DNA of 64,000 nucleotides from Lagopus muta. Its lineage: Eukaryota; Chordata; Aves; Galliformes; Phasianidae. This document shows, piece after piece, positions 35,001 to 45,606 of the stretch. A program made the translations under genes and the position numbers. The notes below the pieces were generated by a model. The model saw only the letters and a list, made by a program, of their open reading frames with translations, was not told the origin of the DNA and searched no databases. Location: assembly GCF_023343835.1 (NCBI RefSeq), contig NC_064444.1, positions 19,195,219-19,259,218 of the forward strand. Reading direction: 5' to 3'. The first letter of the stretch is position 1. Each line of letters starts with the position of its first letter.

Positions 35001-37831
35001 ATGCTAGAATTCAAGCTTATTTTGGTCTTTGTTCCCAGCTGCCATTTTGAAAACAGCACAAGGAAAACCAGGTTTTTGCCATTTCACTGGGACATCCTCA
35101 TGAAGGAGAGGTTCAAAGTGGCTTTCAAGTGGAGAGTCTTTCTGCAAAAGCAACAGAGTCTGCTGCTTGTAGGAGGGTAAAACAGGGTTTTGTTGCTTAA
35201 CCAGTTGTAGATGTCCTTGTTAGGGACAAAATAAAGGGGACATCCTGCCCTACTGTGTTTATATTATGCAGTGTCAGCTCTGGCAGAAGCAAGAAGACTC
35301 CTGTAAGATTCTCAAATAAATGCCATGTACTTACCTCTGAGTTCTGTAGGCCTGTCTGCAAAGTGTATACTTCTGAACTTCTGCATGCATTAATTGCTGT
35401 CTCCTGGGAAAAAAAAAAAAAACAGTACAGGAGCAATAGTAAGAATGCAGAATGCTTGCTTAATTACAGCTGTAAGGAGCAAGAACTTACACTGACACTG
35501 ACAATTTACAAGGATGTCAAGTATGTCATACTGTTGGGCATGCTGATGCAGGATAATAGTGAACTGCATTGAACAACTTGGTAGCAACTTTGCATTTTAG
35601 CATGTAAGTGGGTGTAGAACCTGACTTTACTCCATTACTGCTTCTGTCATTTCAATTTTAAGTCTAGTTTTTGGGTTATGCACTAGAAGGGGAGAGCAGC
35701 CCTGTACTGAGATACGTATATTGGGCTAGCTATAACATGTCCTTCAAGTATACACACAGCAGGAGCATCCTGTGTTTAGCATACCAAATGATGTCTGCTA
35801 TAAGGATACGTTGATACTTAAAACTTTTTTCCATTTTGTACATCTGCAGCAGATTGGTTCAACTCATTGCCCTTCAGCACTTATGAATTAATCCATTTTA
35901 AATATCTCTGGTAGCTATTTCAGTCATTTTGAACATATTGTCTCTCCAGTTATTTAAACAATAATAATGATTGTTTTTGATTTAGCAAATAGAAAAATAA
36001 AACCTTACTCAAAGGGGACTGAAGTGCTAAATTTTTTAGGGATGTATTGCCAAATATTCTATAAGCTTCAGGAGTAATAAAATGACTTGGACCATAACTG
36101 TGCCAACCGTTAAAGTGTCATGCAAATCTATTTTATTATTGCAGAATATGATTGCAACATATAAAAATAATCTGGTATGCCTTAACTTGGGAGCTCACAT
36201 AAACACAGCAACAGAACCAACCACACAGAATGGGTTTTGCAAGGTGAAATGGAGTCAGAACACTTGTTCAAGGGCTGAAACATGCCCATGTAGTTTCCTC
36301 ACTATGTCTATCAAAGTTTGATAGATATAGCTGCATTTATGGCAGTCAGATTTGTGCCAGGTTTCCCGTGGCAATAATGTATATAATTATTATATAATGT
36401 ATATAAATAATATATAATAATGTATATAATATATAATATTATGTATATTTTACATGTATAATGTAACATGTAATATTATATACATTATACATTATGTAAT
36501 AATATATAATAAATGCAGACATGCATGGAAACAGAGAGATAGCAAGCTGTATTTGATTATAGCTTGTGACCAGAAAGACACTACTGTTCTTGTGACCTCA
36601 GGTTGCAACTGATGAGGTTTCTAGAGGGGACCAGCCAGAATAGCTCACAGTATGTATTTTCTACAATTCCTGAATGAACTTGAGGTGCCAAAGGGTACTC
36701 TCCAGCATGTCCACTAAAGCAATAAGTTCAAAAGCTCTTCTGTTTTGGACTGCAAAGATTGCAATCAAAAAATCAAGTAACAAAACTTAATTTTGCACAC
36801 ACCTTTGCATGCATCAGATTGTAGACTGCGGTGGAAATTTCCTTCTTACTTATACTCATCAAAACCCCATTTAGAAGGTCTGCACTTTCTGTAGGAGGGA
36901 TAAAGCATTATAGATGTACCATGTTGCATGTATTTAGGCATTGTTGTATGTATTTAGGCATCGATGTTTGCAACAAACTTCATTAATTATGCAACTGAAT
37001 ATTAACTTCACTGTTTCGCTGAGCAGCCAAATGAACTAAATTAGATCAGTTTAAATACAGCTTCTACCTCATACAACCTTTGGTTTTCTTTATGAATGTG
37101 TTGTTGAAGATCATTCACTCAAAATCAGTGTTTCTTACAGATGTCGATACAGACATGCACTTGCAGAAGGATTACATACGACTTTTGGAAGAATCAATTT
37201 GTATACTAGGCTTCAAATATCACAATTTCTTGGCTGTTTTTTGTCTGGTTCATTGTTTGGTTTTGTGTGTGTGTTTTTTTAGGATAACCACACCATTGAT
37301 GTTAGTGAAACTGTTAGCACACCTCGAATGGAACTGCTTATGCAATGGACATAAATGCTTAAGACAGGTCAATCTTTGTTAAAATAATACATGAGCTAAT
37401 AATAATATACCCTCCTTTAGCTGGCTATTTTTATGTTTTTATTTACTACATTATACTAAACAGTCTTGGTTTCCTACTTTTGTAAAAAGCTGAAAAAAGT
37501 CTACAGCACTCTGACGATAATCTGAAGGCTGTTTGCCTTCCACTTCAGTTGGTATGCCATCGATTTAGAGTGCCAGAGAAATCTGCCCAGCAAGACTATC
37601 TCCATCACAAACCCTACAAAGAAAGTAAATCCTGAATGCTACCTGCAGCACGTGGCCTGTAATCTTGTTCTTGATGACAGCACACAGCAACAAAGTGGAG
37701 CAGTCTGTTCCTCCTGGGCAAATTGCTTGATATAAACTTCTCTGAATTGACAGGCTGTAAGCTGTTACAGATCCTGCCCCTTCCTGGTTCTGAAGCACTC
37801 TCCGTACTTTCTTCTTCTCCATCCCCAGAGC
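32090..37831 (-). CDS. RIPK2-like kinase, C-terminal half with CARD (6 exons)
   Basis: RIPK2 is the cytosolic kinase that passes NOD1/NOD2 signals to NF-kB through CARD-CARD contact. Six minus-strand exons join with consistent phases: 37643-37831, 36803-36888, 35335-35403, 34324-34561, 33741-33884 and 32090-32409 (TGA at 32090). The first resembles the end of the RIPK2 kinase lobe (NSEKFISSNLPRRNRLL, then HQEQDYRP where kinases have a conserved Arg-Pro). A Ser/Pro-rich linker follows. The last exon encodes a CARD whose residues fit the RIPK2 pattern: MTEGRLNHILDTLRSQ, DYETIISYPTVTSRARALLD, GEKAAKVVV. I could not find exons for the ATP-binding and catalytic loops in the rest of the window, where a provirus and CR1s lie. 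It may be a real gene with missed exons, a partial duplicate, or a paralogue. Confidence 0.6.
36365..36515. repeat. AT-rich low-complexity tract
   Basis: Almost pure A/T with TATATAAT and ATGTATATAATATATAAT words and partial inverted symmetry. It lies in the RIPK2-like locus just downstream of exon 36803-36888. Confidence 0.9.
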
Positions 37832-38084
37832 CTGGGGAGTGGGGCTAGGGTCAGGGGACGTGGTGTCTCCTTTTTCCCCCAGGAGAGCGGAGGGCCCGGT
37901 ACCCCTCATTCTGCACGTTTGCCCTCCATCAGGTTGGAAGCCTACTTATATCTTCTTCAGCTTGCTGGGACCTAAGACGGGGCGGTGCATCTGCCCATGC
38001 CCCTGCACAGTACAAGGCATCGAGCTGCCTCTCCAGCTGCTGGGTATCTCTCGGCCTGGCAACTCCTTCCCACAGCCTGGTCAG

Positions 38085-38425
38085 AAGAGAGGAGAAGGCT
38101 CCGGGGAGACCTCACTGTGCCATTCCAGTACTTGAAGGGAGTGTATAAACAGGAGGGGGAAGGGCTGTTTACAGGGGTTGACAGTGATAGGACATCTCAA
38201 CTAAAACAGGGGAGGTTTAGGTTGCATATGAGGAGGAAGTTTTTCACACAGAGGGTGGTGAGGCACTGGAACAGGTTGCCCAAGGAGGCTGTGGATGCCC
38301 CATCCCTGCAGGCATTCAAGGCCAGGCTGGATGTGGCTCTGGGCAGCCTGGTCCAGTGGCTGGCAGGCTGGTTGAAACTAGACAACCCTGAATGTCCTTT
38401 TCAACCCAGGCCATTCTACGCGTTT
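38085..38425 (+). repeat. CR1 LINE, 3' region
   Basis: Plus-strand copy with AGAAGGCTCCGGGGAGACCT, AGTACTTGAAGGGAGTGTATA, GGTGAGGCACTGGAACAGGT and CCTTTTCAACCCAGGCCATTC. A 5'-truncated copy with an open frame through the CR1 C-terminus (VVRHWNRLPKEAVDAPSL). Confidence 0.95.
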
Positions 38426-38429
38426 TGCC

Positions 38430-39584
38430 CTGAATTTGTCTGGACCACCTGCTTCCTCACTCCTGGTCCTTCGGTGGCCAAGCATTGTGAAATGATGCTT
38501 AGAAGCTGAACATGTGCCCTCTTCCTATGGAGCAGGCAAAAAGAGATACATTCAGTACTGGTCGCTGGGACAGAGTTGCCTTTTTCTTCACCATGCTTGG
38601 TATGTTGGTATGTTCTGGCTCTAGACACCCGTGCCCTCGTCCAGTGGAAATATTGGGATCCAGAATGACTTTGATTATGGAAAAGTCCTACGAGTGGAAA
38701 TGTATTTCCTATTTACTGTCATTTCTCTTATTTATTGTTTTGTTTCTTGAATTATTAATTTTTTTGTGCTTACTCTGCCGTACCTCTGCCTGCAGTTATT
38801 AGTGCACAGGGATACAGAGGGTGTTTAACGCAGCCCACCTGCACTGCCCGTGCCTGCCCTGTGAATGGCTGTGGGACTGACCCCAAGCAGGGCAGAGATG
38901 GATGTGTGGGAATGGAATTTTATTTCTGCATTTGATATTAAAAAGAGCAATTGTTTTGAAGAAGTACAACATAATGCATTTGTATTCTGTAACTTATCCT
39001 TAGAAATAGTCTATCTAAGAAGTAAAATACTCTGTATGTTAGCAGCGTGTTTTAGAAACATTATTACTGAATTATGTAATTCATTCTTTCTTGCAAAACT
39101 GTAATAGCTGTTAAATGTTCCAAACAACACGAGTATAGTGTGTTAGGAATTAGAAAACATATCCTAACAGAACAACTCTACAATAAGAAACTCCCAGCAA
39201 AAGAAGAACAGATTTAGCAAACATCAAAGATGTTAGGGCCTCTACACAAGGCCCAACTGTCTCACTGCGTGAGAAGGTTGGGATGTGACAGGCAGGCACC
39301 AAGACACTCCCCCTGCTCTAAGCTTATCTTTGTGGAAAGAAGGACAAGCAGATATCCGCAAAATAACGATCCGGTGTGGAATAAGTTAATTAATTAACTA
39401 CAGATTCACGCTTTTGCAGCAAAAATTTATGTTTGTCCTGCGTTCCCATGTTTAGTGAAGTGTAACAGCATCTGCATCAAACACAGAGGAAGGAGTGTCT
39501 CAGTAATGTACATCACACACCAGCCAGGCTGCTAAGGATAGGTAACTCTTCTGGAACAGCTACATCAAAACCTTACTGTATTAG
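38430..39584. other. No gene seen
   Basis: Unremarkable sequence between the CR1 and the provirus. No exon with coding character that could belong to the missing kinase part of the RIPK2-like gene was found. Confidence 0.4.
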
Positions 39585-39589
39585 CCTTG
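39585..39589. other. Provirus target-site duplication (left)
   Basis: CCTTG directly before the LTR TGTCACGG; the same five bases follow the other LTR at 46100-46104. Confidence 0.9.
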
Positions 39590-40087
39590 TGTCACGGATT
39601 TGACCAGATCAATCTATGTCCGTGACAGGGGCGACAGGCCTCTGCCCTCCCCCCCCCCCCCACCCCAGTCCCACAAAAATGGGAAGGAAGGAAGGGAGGA
39701 AAAGAACAGCGGCAACAATCTATGGAGGAAAACTTATTTTACTATAATATTGGAATACAAGGTAACACAATAGATACAATTTAATTGCAATTGAGATTAA
39801 TAAATCAGACAAGATGAGAGAGAGAGAGTTCCCGGGACCGATTCAAACCTGAAAAGCTTAGAACGGCTAGGAAAGCACCCTCCAGCACCCACTGCAAAGC
39901 AGCAAGAGAGCGCCCCCCCCACCCGGAAGGGCCAGATCCCGTGACTTCTGTAATGTACAGGGATAGGTACTTGGAATTGGGGCAGTGACACTTTAATGCC
40001 CCGTACACTACATGATGTTTTGATGTGGAATACTGAAACCCAAAAAACAAAAACAAAAACAAAAACAAAAAACATAGAACCATGACA
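39590..40087 (-). repeat. Provirus 3' LTR
   Basis: 498 bp, ends TGTCA...TGACA. It contains a run of 15 or so C, a GAGA tract and four CAAAAA units. It differs from the 5' LTR at a few positions (for example GCGACAGG versus GTGACAGG near 39630). Confidence 0.95.
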
Positions 40088-40098
40088 TTCCACCCCTT
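40088..40098 (-). other. Provirus polypurine tract
   Basis: On the minus strand AAGGGGTGGAA lies directly before the 3' LTR, the expected position and composition for the plus-strand primer. Confidence 0.85.
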
Positions 40099-40197
40099 AT
40101 TCTACATCGTTACATCATGCTTAAAATATATATACATATATACAAACAAACAAAAAATGATTAAAATGCACACATGGCTATATACATATACATAGAA

Positions 40198-42126
40198 TTA
40201 GTAACTGCACTCCCCCGGCATCAAGTTTCCTTGTGGTACACACTGGACATCCCCATTCTTCTGCATTACCCACCAAGTGGATCCTGGTCCCTGGGCAAAA
40301 ACTGTACCACGGAGAGGTTTGCCCTTTCCAGAAGCTGGAAGAACCCAAACTGCCTTTCCTAACATGTTCTTTACATGTACAACAGGGACTTTATCTCCCT
40401 CTACGGTATGTAGGGAACTGGATTGATTAGGACCATCACGATTAATAGATCCTCTGGTATTGACTAACCAGGTGGCTTCTGCCAAATGCTTCTCCCAGTG
40501 CTTAAATGTTCCGCCACCCAGTGCTTTTAGCATCGTTTTTAACAATCCATTGTATCGTTCAATTTTACCAGAGGCTGGTGCATGATAGGGAATATGGTAA
40601 ATCCACTCAATGCCATGATCTTTGGCCCAAGTATTTACAAGAGAATTTTTGAAATGAGTCCCATTATCTGACTCAATCCTTTTTGGGGTGCCATGTCGCC
40701 ACAGGACTTGTTTCTCGAGACCCAGTATGGTGTTTCGGGCGGTAGCATGGGGTACTGCATATGTTTCAAGCCACCCAGTGGTTGCCTCCACCATAGTAAG
40801 CACATAATGCTTACCATTGCGAGATCGTGGCAAGGTGATATAATCAACCTGCCATGCCTCCCCATATTTGTACTTTTGCCATCGCCCTTCTTCCCACAGA
40901 GGTTTCATCCTCTTGGCTTGTTTGATGATGGCACATGTTTCACAGTTATGAATAACCTGTGCAATGGCATCCATAGTTAAGTCCACCCCTCGGTCTCTAG
41001 CCCATTTGTATGTTGCATCTCTCCCTTGATGACCTGAGGTCTCATGGGCCCACCGAGCCAGAAATAATTCACCCTTGTTCTGCCAGTCCAGGTCTATTTG
41101 AGCCACCTCAATTCTGGCAGCTCGGTCTACCTGATGGTTATTTTGCTGTTCTTCAGTAGCCCGACTCTTGGGCACATGAGCATCTACATGGCGCACCTTT
41201 ACAACCATAGTCTTTGTTCGGGCAGCAATGTCTTTCCACAGTTCAGCAGCCCAAATAGGTTTACCCCTTCTTTGCCAGTTATTTTGCTCCCACTGCTGTA
41301 ACCACCCCCATAAGGCATTCGCTACCATCCATGAGTCAGTGTAAAGATAGAGCATTGGCCACCTCTCCCGTTCAGCGACATCTAAGGCCAGTTGGACAGC
41401 CTTTACCTCTGCAAATTGGCTTGATTCGCCTTTCCCTTCAGTGGCCTCTGCAACTTGTCGTGTGGGGCTCCACACAGCAGATTTCCATCTGCGATGTTTT
41501 CCCACAATACGACACGATCCATCTGTGAACAGGGCATATTTCTTTTCATTCTCTGGTAGTTCATTGTATGGTGGGGCCTCTTTAGCACGTGATACTTCTT
41601 CTCCCGGTGGTGTTCCAAACTTTTTACCTTCAGGCCAGTCCATGATGACTTCTAGGATTCCTGGACGGCTGAGGTTCCCCATCCGTGCTCGTTGTGTAAT
41701 CAGTGCAATCCACTTACTCCAAGTGGCATCAGTAGCATGATGGGTGGAGGGAACCTTTCCTTTAAACATCCAGTTCAGCACTGGCAGTCGAGGTGCCAGA
41801 AGGAGCTGTGTTTCAGTACCGACTACTTCGGAAGCAGCCCGAACCCCTTCATAAGCGGCTAAGATCTCCTTCTCAGTTGGAGTGTAGTGCTCTTCAGACC
41901 CTCTGTATGCCCGACTCCAGAATCCCAGGGGTCGGCCTCGTGTCTCTCCTGAGGCTCTCTGCCACAAACTCCAAGTGGGACCGTTCTCTCCAGCAGCAGT
42001 GTAGAGGATGTTCTTTATACCCTGCCCCGTTCGTACTGGTCCTAGGGCCACAGCACGGGCTATTTCCTGTTTAATCTGTTCAAAAGCCTGCTGCTGCTCA
42101 GGGCCCCATGTAAACTCATTTCTCAT
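40198..42126 (-). CDS. Provirus pol: RT end, RNase H and integrase
   Basis: A 642-codon open frame in the same frame as the RT segment upstream, separated from it by the TGA at 42127-42129. RNase H shows LFTDGSC, AEVKAVQLAL and YTDSWM acidic motifs. Integrase shows the zinc-binding His/Cys set (HETSGHQ...NCETC), the catalytic Asp in WQVDYI, the second Asp in SDNGTHF and the Glu in SGKIERYNGLLK, and a C-terminal Trp-rich domain (GSTWWVM). No dUTPase is visible after integrase, which some ERV-L elements carry. Confidence 0.95.
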   Translation of the reverse strand: MRNEFTWGPEQQQAFEQIKQEIARAVALGPVRTGQGIKNILYTAAGENGPTWSLWQRASGETRGRPLGFWSRAYRGSEEHYTPTEKEILAAYEGVRAASEVVGTETQLLLAPRLPVLNWMFKGKVPSTHHATDATWSKWIALITQRARMGNLSRPGILEVIMDWPEGKKFGTPPGEEVSRAKEAPPYNELPENEKKYALFTDGSCRIVGKHRRWKSAVWSPTRQVAEATEGKGESSQFAEVKAVQLALDVAERERWPMLYLYTDSWMVANALWGWLQQWEQNNWQRRGKPIWAAELWKDIAARTKTMVVKVRHVDAHVPKSRATEEQQNNHQVDRAARIEVAQIDLDWQNKGELFLARWAHETSGHQGRDATYKWARDRGVDLTMDAIAQVIHNCETCAIIKQAKRMKPLWEEGRWQKYKYGEAWQVDYITLPRSRNGKHYVLTMVEATTGWLETYAVPHATARNTILGLEKQVLWRHGTPKRIESDNGTHFKNSLVNTWAKDHGIEWIYHIPYHAPASGKIERYNGLLKTMLKALGGGTFKHWEKHLAEATWLVNTRGSINRDGPNQSSSLHTVEGDKVPVVHVKNMLGKAVWVLPASGKGKPLRGTVFAQGPGSTWWVMQKNGDVQCVPQGNLMPGECSY

Positions 42127-42945
42127 TCACGTCACATAATAAAGGGGGCTTACAATGAGGCTGTAGTTTGGAACATGCATTCTCCAAAAGCCCACTGCAC
42201 CCAGAAAAGATTGTGTCTCTCTTTTGCTAGTGGGTGGAGACATAGCAGTGATTTTATCGATCACGTCTGTCGGAATGTGACGACGGCCATCTTGCCACTT
42301 TATACCTAGGAACTGAATCTCCTGGGCAGGTCCTTTCACTTTGCTTCGCTTAATAGCAAAACCAGCACTCAGAAGAATTTGGATCATTCTCTCTCCTTTT
42401 GTGAAGACTTCTTCTGCTGTATCGCCCCACACAGTGATGTCATCAATGTACTGCAGGTGCTCAGGAGCACTGCCCTGTTCCAATACAGTTTGGATCAACC
42501 CATGGCAAATGGTCGGGCTGTGTTTCCACCCCTGGGGCAAACGGTTCCAGGTATACTGAATGCCCCTCCATGTGAAAGCAAACTGTGGCTTACATTCTTT
42601 GGCCAAAGGGATGGAAAAGAAGGCATTAGCAATGTCAATGGTGGCATACCATTTGGCCGCTTTTGACTCCAGTTCATACTGGAGTTCTAACATGTCCGGC
42701 ACAGCAGCACTCAGTGGGGGTGTGACTTCATTCAGGCCACGGTAGTCCACCGTCAGCCTCCATTCTCCACTGGCTTTACGCACTGGCCATATGGGGCTGT
42801 TAAAAGGCGAGTGAGTTTTGCTGATCACTCCCTGGCTCTCTAGTTGACGAATTAACTTATGAATGGGGAGCAAAGAATCCCTGTTGGTGCGGTACTGACG
42901 CCTGTGCACCACTTTTGTAGCAATTGGTACCTGTTGCTCTTTTAC
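42127..42945 (-). pseudogene. Provirus pol: reverse transcriptase segment
   Basis: Open between two in-frame TGA codons. RT motifs include WRLTVDYRGLNE, FAFTWRGIQYTWNRLPQGW and the active-site YIDD in LQYIDDITVWG. No usual ATG opens it; expression would need continuation from pro. The flanking TGAs mean the polyprotein is interrupted as it stands. Confidence 0.9.
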
Positions 42946-43380
42946 TCACAGCAGCCCCACAACAGATGGATCTTCTGACAGGCCAGGCAAAACAGACAGC
43001 TGCTTAATGTTGTCTGCATCCACAGCAGCTATTCCAAAGGCCCACCGATACCCCTTAGGATCCTTGAAATGCCCCCTTCTGAGATAATCAATACCTAGTA
43101 TACATGGAGCCCCTGGGCCCGTCACAATAGGATGTTTTTGCCAGTCCTTACCAGTGAGGCTTATCTCGGCCTCCAACACAGTCAATTCTTGAGAGCCCCC
43201 GGTCACTCCAGAAATATGGATTGATTCTGTCCCTTCATGACTCGAGGGCATCAGAGTGCACTGTGCACCAGTGTCCACCAGGGCCTTATATTTCAGTGGT
43301 TCTGATGTACCAGGCCATCGAATCCACACAGTCCAATATACTCTATTATCCCTTTCCCCCCCCGACTGAGGGCAGGGCCC
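42946..43380 (-). CDS. Provirus aspartic protease region
   Basis: The active-site DTG occurs in ALVDTGAQCTLMP, followed by a hydrophobic flap-like region and ILGIDYL. The frame is -1 relative to gag and in the same frame as RT. Open from about 43380 to the TGA at 42946-42948. I see no clear heptamer slip site before the gag stop. Confidence 0.88.
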   Translation of the reverse strand, partial: GPCPQSGGERDNRVYWTVWIRWPGTSEPLKYKALVDTGAQCTLMPSSHEGTESIHISGVTGGSQELTVLEAEISLTGKDWQKHPIVTGPGAPCILGIDYLRRGHFKDPKGYRWAFGIAAVDADNIKQLSVLPGLSEDPSVVGLL

Positions 43381-43382
43381 CT

Positions 43383-45329
43383 CTATTCATTACCTGTGGT
43401 AACTGGAGCAACTGCACTGGTGGTAGATCTGCCTTGTAATTCTTTCACCCGGGCTCGTAGTACAGGAGTAGGTTGACCGTGCCACTTCCCCATGTCTTCT
43501 CCATGGTCACGTAGGTAATACCATAAGGTAATTCGCGGTGTATTATTCCTTACTTGAGCCGGAGAGCGTCTGCCTCTAACAGCTGAGATTTTTGATCGTG
43601 CACGTAAGAAGGAAGGTTTATCGTCTTTAGTTAGGTGGGCTCGGATTATCTCCTTCATCTCCTTCACCTCCTTCGCTAGACTCATTTGATTATCCTGATC
43701 TTCATCCAGCGTCTCTGATACTGCTACAGGTTTGTCACGGTTAATCAGTTGAGACACTTGCTCCGTCATCATTCTTGATATAGCAGCAACGGCAGAATGA
43801 ATTGGAGACAGCAATTGTTCGTAGTTTTGGAGCGTAACAATTAATTCATAAATTAAGGGCGTTCTCTGTTGTTCCTGGTATCTGTCACACGCTGACGTTA
43901 GTGTAGCGGCATATTTGTCCGGCGCTGTTGTCACGATTTTCTGCCATATCTCAGGCGTTGTCCTCACTCTTTCAGGGTCGCGGTTTTGTTGTGGGTGGTT
44001 AGGAACAAAGTCAGGGTCATACAACATTTCCACCACGCCTATTTCCCTCAAATACTGGATACCCTTTTCAACTGTATCCCATTTTTTCATTGCAATCTTC
44101 AAGCTATTTTTGAAGGGATACTTTTCCTTCACAGCTGTTAACACTCGTTCCCAGAGGGAGGCAGCCTCATCCGAACATCGACTAATTCCTCTATCAATAG
44201 CTGGATCTCTGGCAATGGCACCTAGTTGGCGAGCTTCATTACCATCCAGAGACAAGCTATGGGCCCCACTGTCCCAACAGCGAACCAACCAGGAAACAAT
44301 GCTTTCATTCAGGCGCCGTGTGAACTCCTTTCTTGAACCTTGGATTTCAGTCATCTTTAGAGGCCGGCGAGTAGTAATAGAGACTTCCTCTTCATCACTC
44401 TCTTCTGCATGTCTCTTAGTTTTCGCTTTTGCCTTTCGCGATGGTGGTGGTTCTGAGGAGGGCCCCTCGCCTGGATCTTCCTCCTCCTCCTCCTCTTCTT
44501 CTCTTTTTCGTTCAAGACGCGAAGACACTCGTTTCCATTTCTTGCCCTCCACAGGAGCAACCGGTATTGTTACTGGTGTCTCCTGTGATTGATTAGATTT
44601 GACTTGGGGATTTTCCCCTTTGGCTTGAACCTCAGCTCGGAAACTCTCTCTCTCCCGAATGGTATTATATAGGGCACGGTAAGCACAAGCCAAACCCCAA
44701 ATAAGTTGTACCTCCTTAGATTTATGTAAGCCGCATAGTCCCTGACTCAAATACTGGCTTAGTTTCTCAGGATCCCACAGGTGTTCAAGAGTAAAATCCC
44801 ATGACACTGCGGGTCCCCATGCTTCTAAGACCTTTCCTAAACCTCTCCATATTCCCTGCCAGTCATCATTCTCTAGTTTTGGAAGAGACTCCTTTCCCTT
44901 ATTACGAATGAATTGGAATACATTCAGGAGAATTGATGACGCGAACAACAACATGGGTATTAATTCAGGATTCAAAAAACGTTTGACAAACCGAGAAGAA
45001 AACCCGGAGACTGGTCTGAACATCGTGTTGTTTGTAAAATTAGCTATTCCATTTGGGATGTAGTTGTTTGTGAAATTAGCCATTCCTTCTGGGATGTAGT
45101 TGTTTGAGAAATTAGCCATTCCTTCTGGGATGTAGATGTCAAAGTTCAAATCATACCACATTGCAAATAGGTAAAACATAGGTGTCTCCATCAGTGCCCT
45201 TAGATAGTTATATACGGATGCAATTCCAAAACACACAAGTGTGAGATGGATTATTGGCCAGTAGGTTGTGACTAACACCATTGCTTTAAATCCTTTACCC
45301 AGCACCCCCACGATAACGAGTGGGTTCAT
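43383..45329 (-). CDS. Provirus gag with membrane-type N-terminus
   Basis: An uninterrupted 648-codon frame (ATG at 45329, TAG at 43383). The first 150 residues are unusual for Gag: a hydrophobic segment at about 16-44, then three tandem 12-residue repeats (about 66-102) of the form IPEGMANFTNNY that each carry an N-linked glycosylation sequon, then a second hydrophobic segment around 122-140. A Lys/Glu-rich linker with a poly-Glu run follows (encoded near 44475-44510), then a capsid-like region with RCWDSGAHSLSLDG and QLGAIARDPAIDRGI. No CCHC zinc knuckle is visible. Confidence 0.92.
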   Translation of the reverse strand: MNPLVIVGVLGKGFKAMVLVTTYWPIIHLTLVCFGIASVYNYLRALMETPMFYLFAMWYDLNFDIYIPEGMANFSNNYIPEGMANFTNNYIPNGIANFTNNTMFRPVSGFSSRFVKRFLNPELIPMLLFASSILLNVFQFIRNKGKESLPKLENDDWQGIWRGLGKVLEAWGPAVSWDFTLEHLWDPEKLSQYLSQGLCGLHKSKEVQLIWGLACAYRALYNTIRERESFRAEVQAKGENPQVKSNQSQETPVTIPVAPVEGKKWKRVSSRLERKREEEEEEEEDPGEGPSSEPPPSRKAKAKTKRHAEESDEEEVSITTRRPLKMTEIQGSRKEFTRRLNESIVSWLVRCWDSGAHSLSLDGNEARQLGAIARDPAIDRGISRCSDEAASLWERVLTAVKEKYPFKNSLKIAMKKWDTVEKGIQYLREIGVVEMLYDPDFVPNHPQQNRDPERVRTTPEIWQKIVTTAPDKYAATLTSACDRYQEQQRTPLIYELIVTLQNYEQLLSPIHSAVAAISRMMTEQVSQLINRDKPVAVSETLDEDQDNQMSLAKEVKEMKEIIRAHLTKDDKPSFLRARSKISAVRGRRSPAQVRNNTPRITLWYYLRDHGEDMGKWHGQPTPVLRARVKELQGRSTTSAVAPVTTGNE

Positions 45330-45582
45330 CGCTGGTGCTTGCTAAAAAAGGGTTAATGAATTGAAGCTAACAAGAGGAGGGAAAAAAAAAGGAAAAAAAG
45401 GCACTACTCAGACTAAGTAGTGCTCAAAGTTTACAAATATCCCAGAACACTGGCAGTACGCCTAATCTTTCAAGGTCAGGTTTTCCAGCACAGAAACCTG
45501 AACTACTGATAATGCTCCCTAACGAAGCTCTCTAAGAGAAGAGAGAAAAAGAGATTCGTTCAAAAAGTTAAAAAGCAGTCGA

Positions 45583-45600
45583 GCCCCACGTTGGGCGCCA
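45583..45600 (-). other. Provirus primer-binding site, tRNA-Lys type
   Basis: On the minus strand TGGCGCCCAACGTGGGGC is fully complementary to the 3' end of a tRNA-Lys (CTT type), as used by some betaretroviruses. Six bases separate it from the 5' LTR. Confidence 0.85.
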
Positions 45601-45606
45601 AAAATC

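Noticed and set aside
37643-37831. Alternative frame of this exon giving a different peptide with no stop
   Set aside because: Only the chosen frame joins the next exon in phase and resembles the end of a kinase domain.
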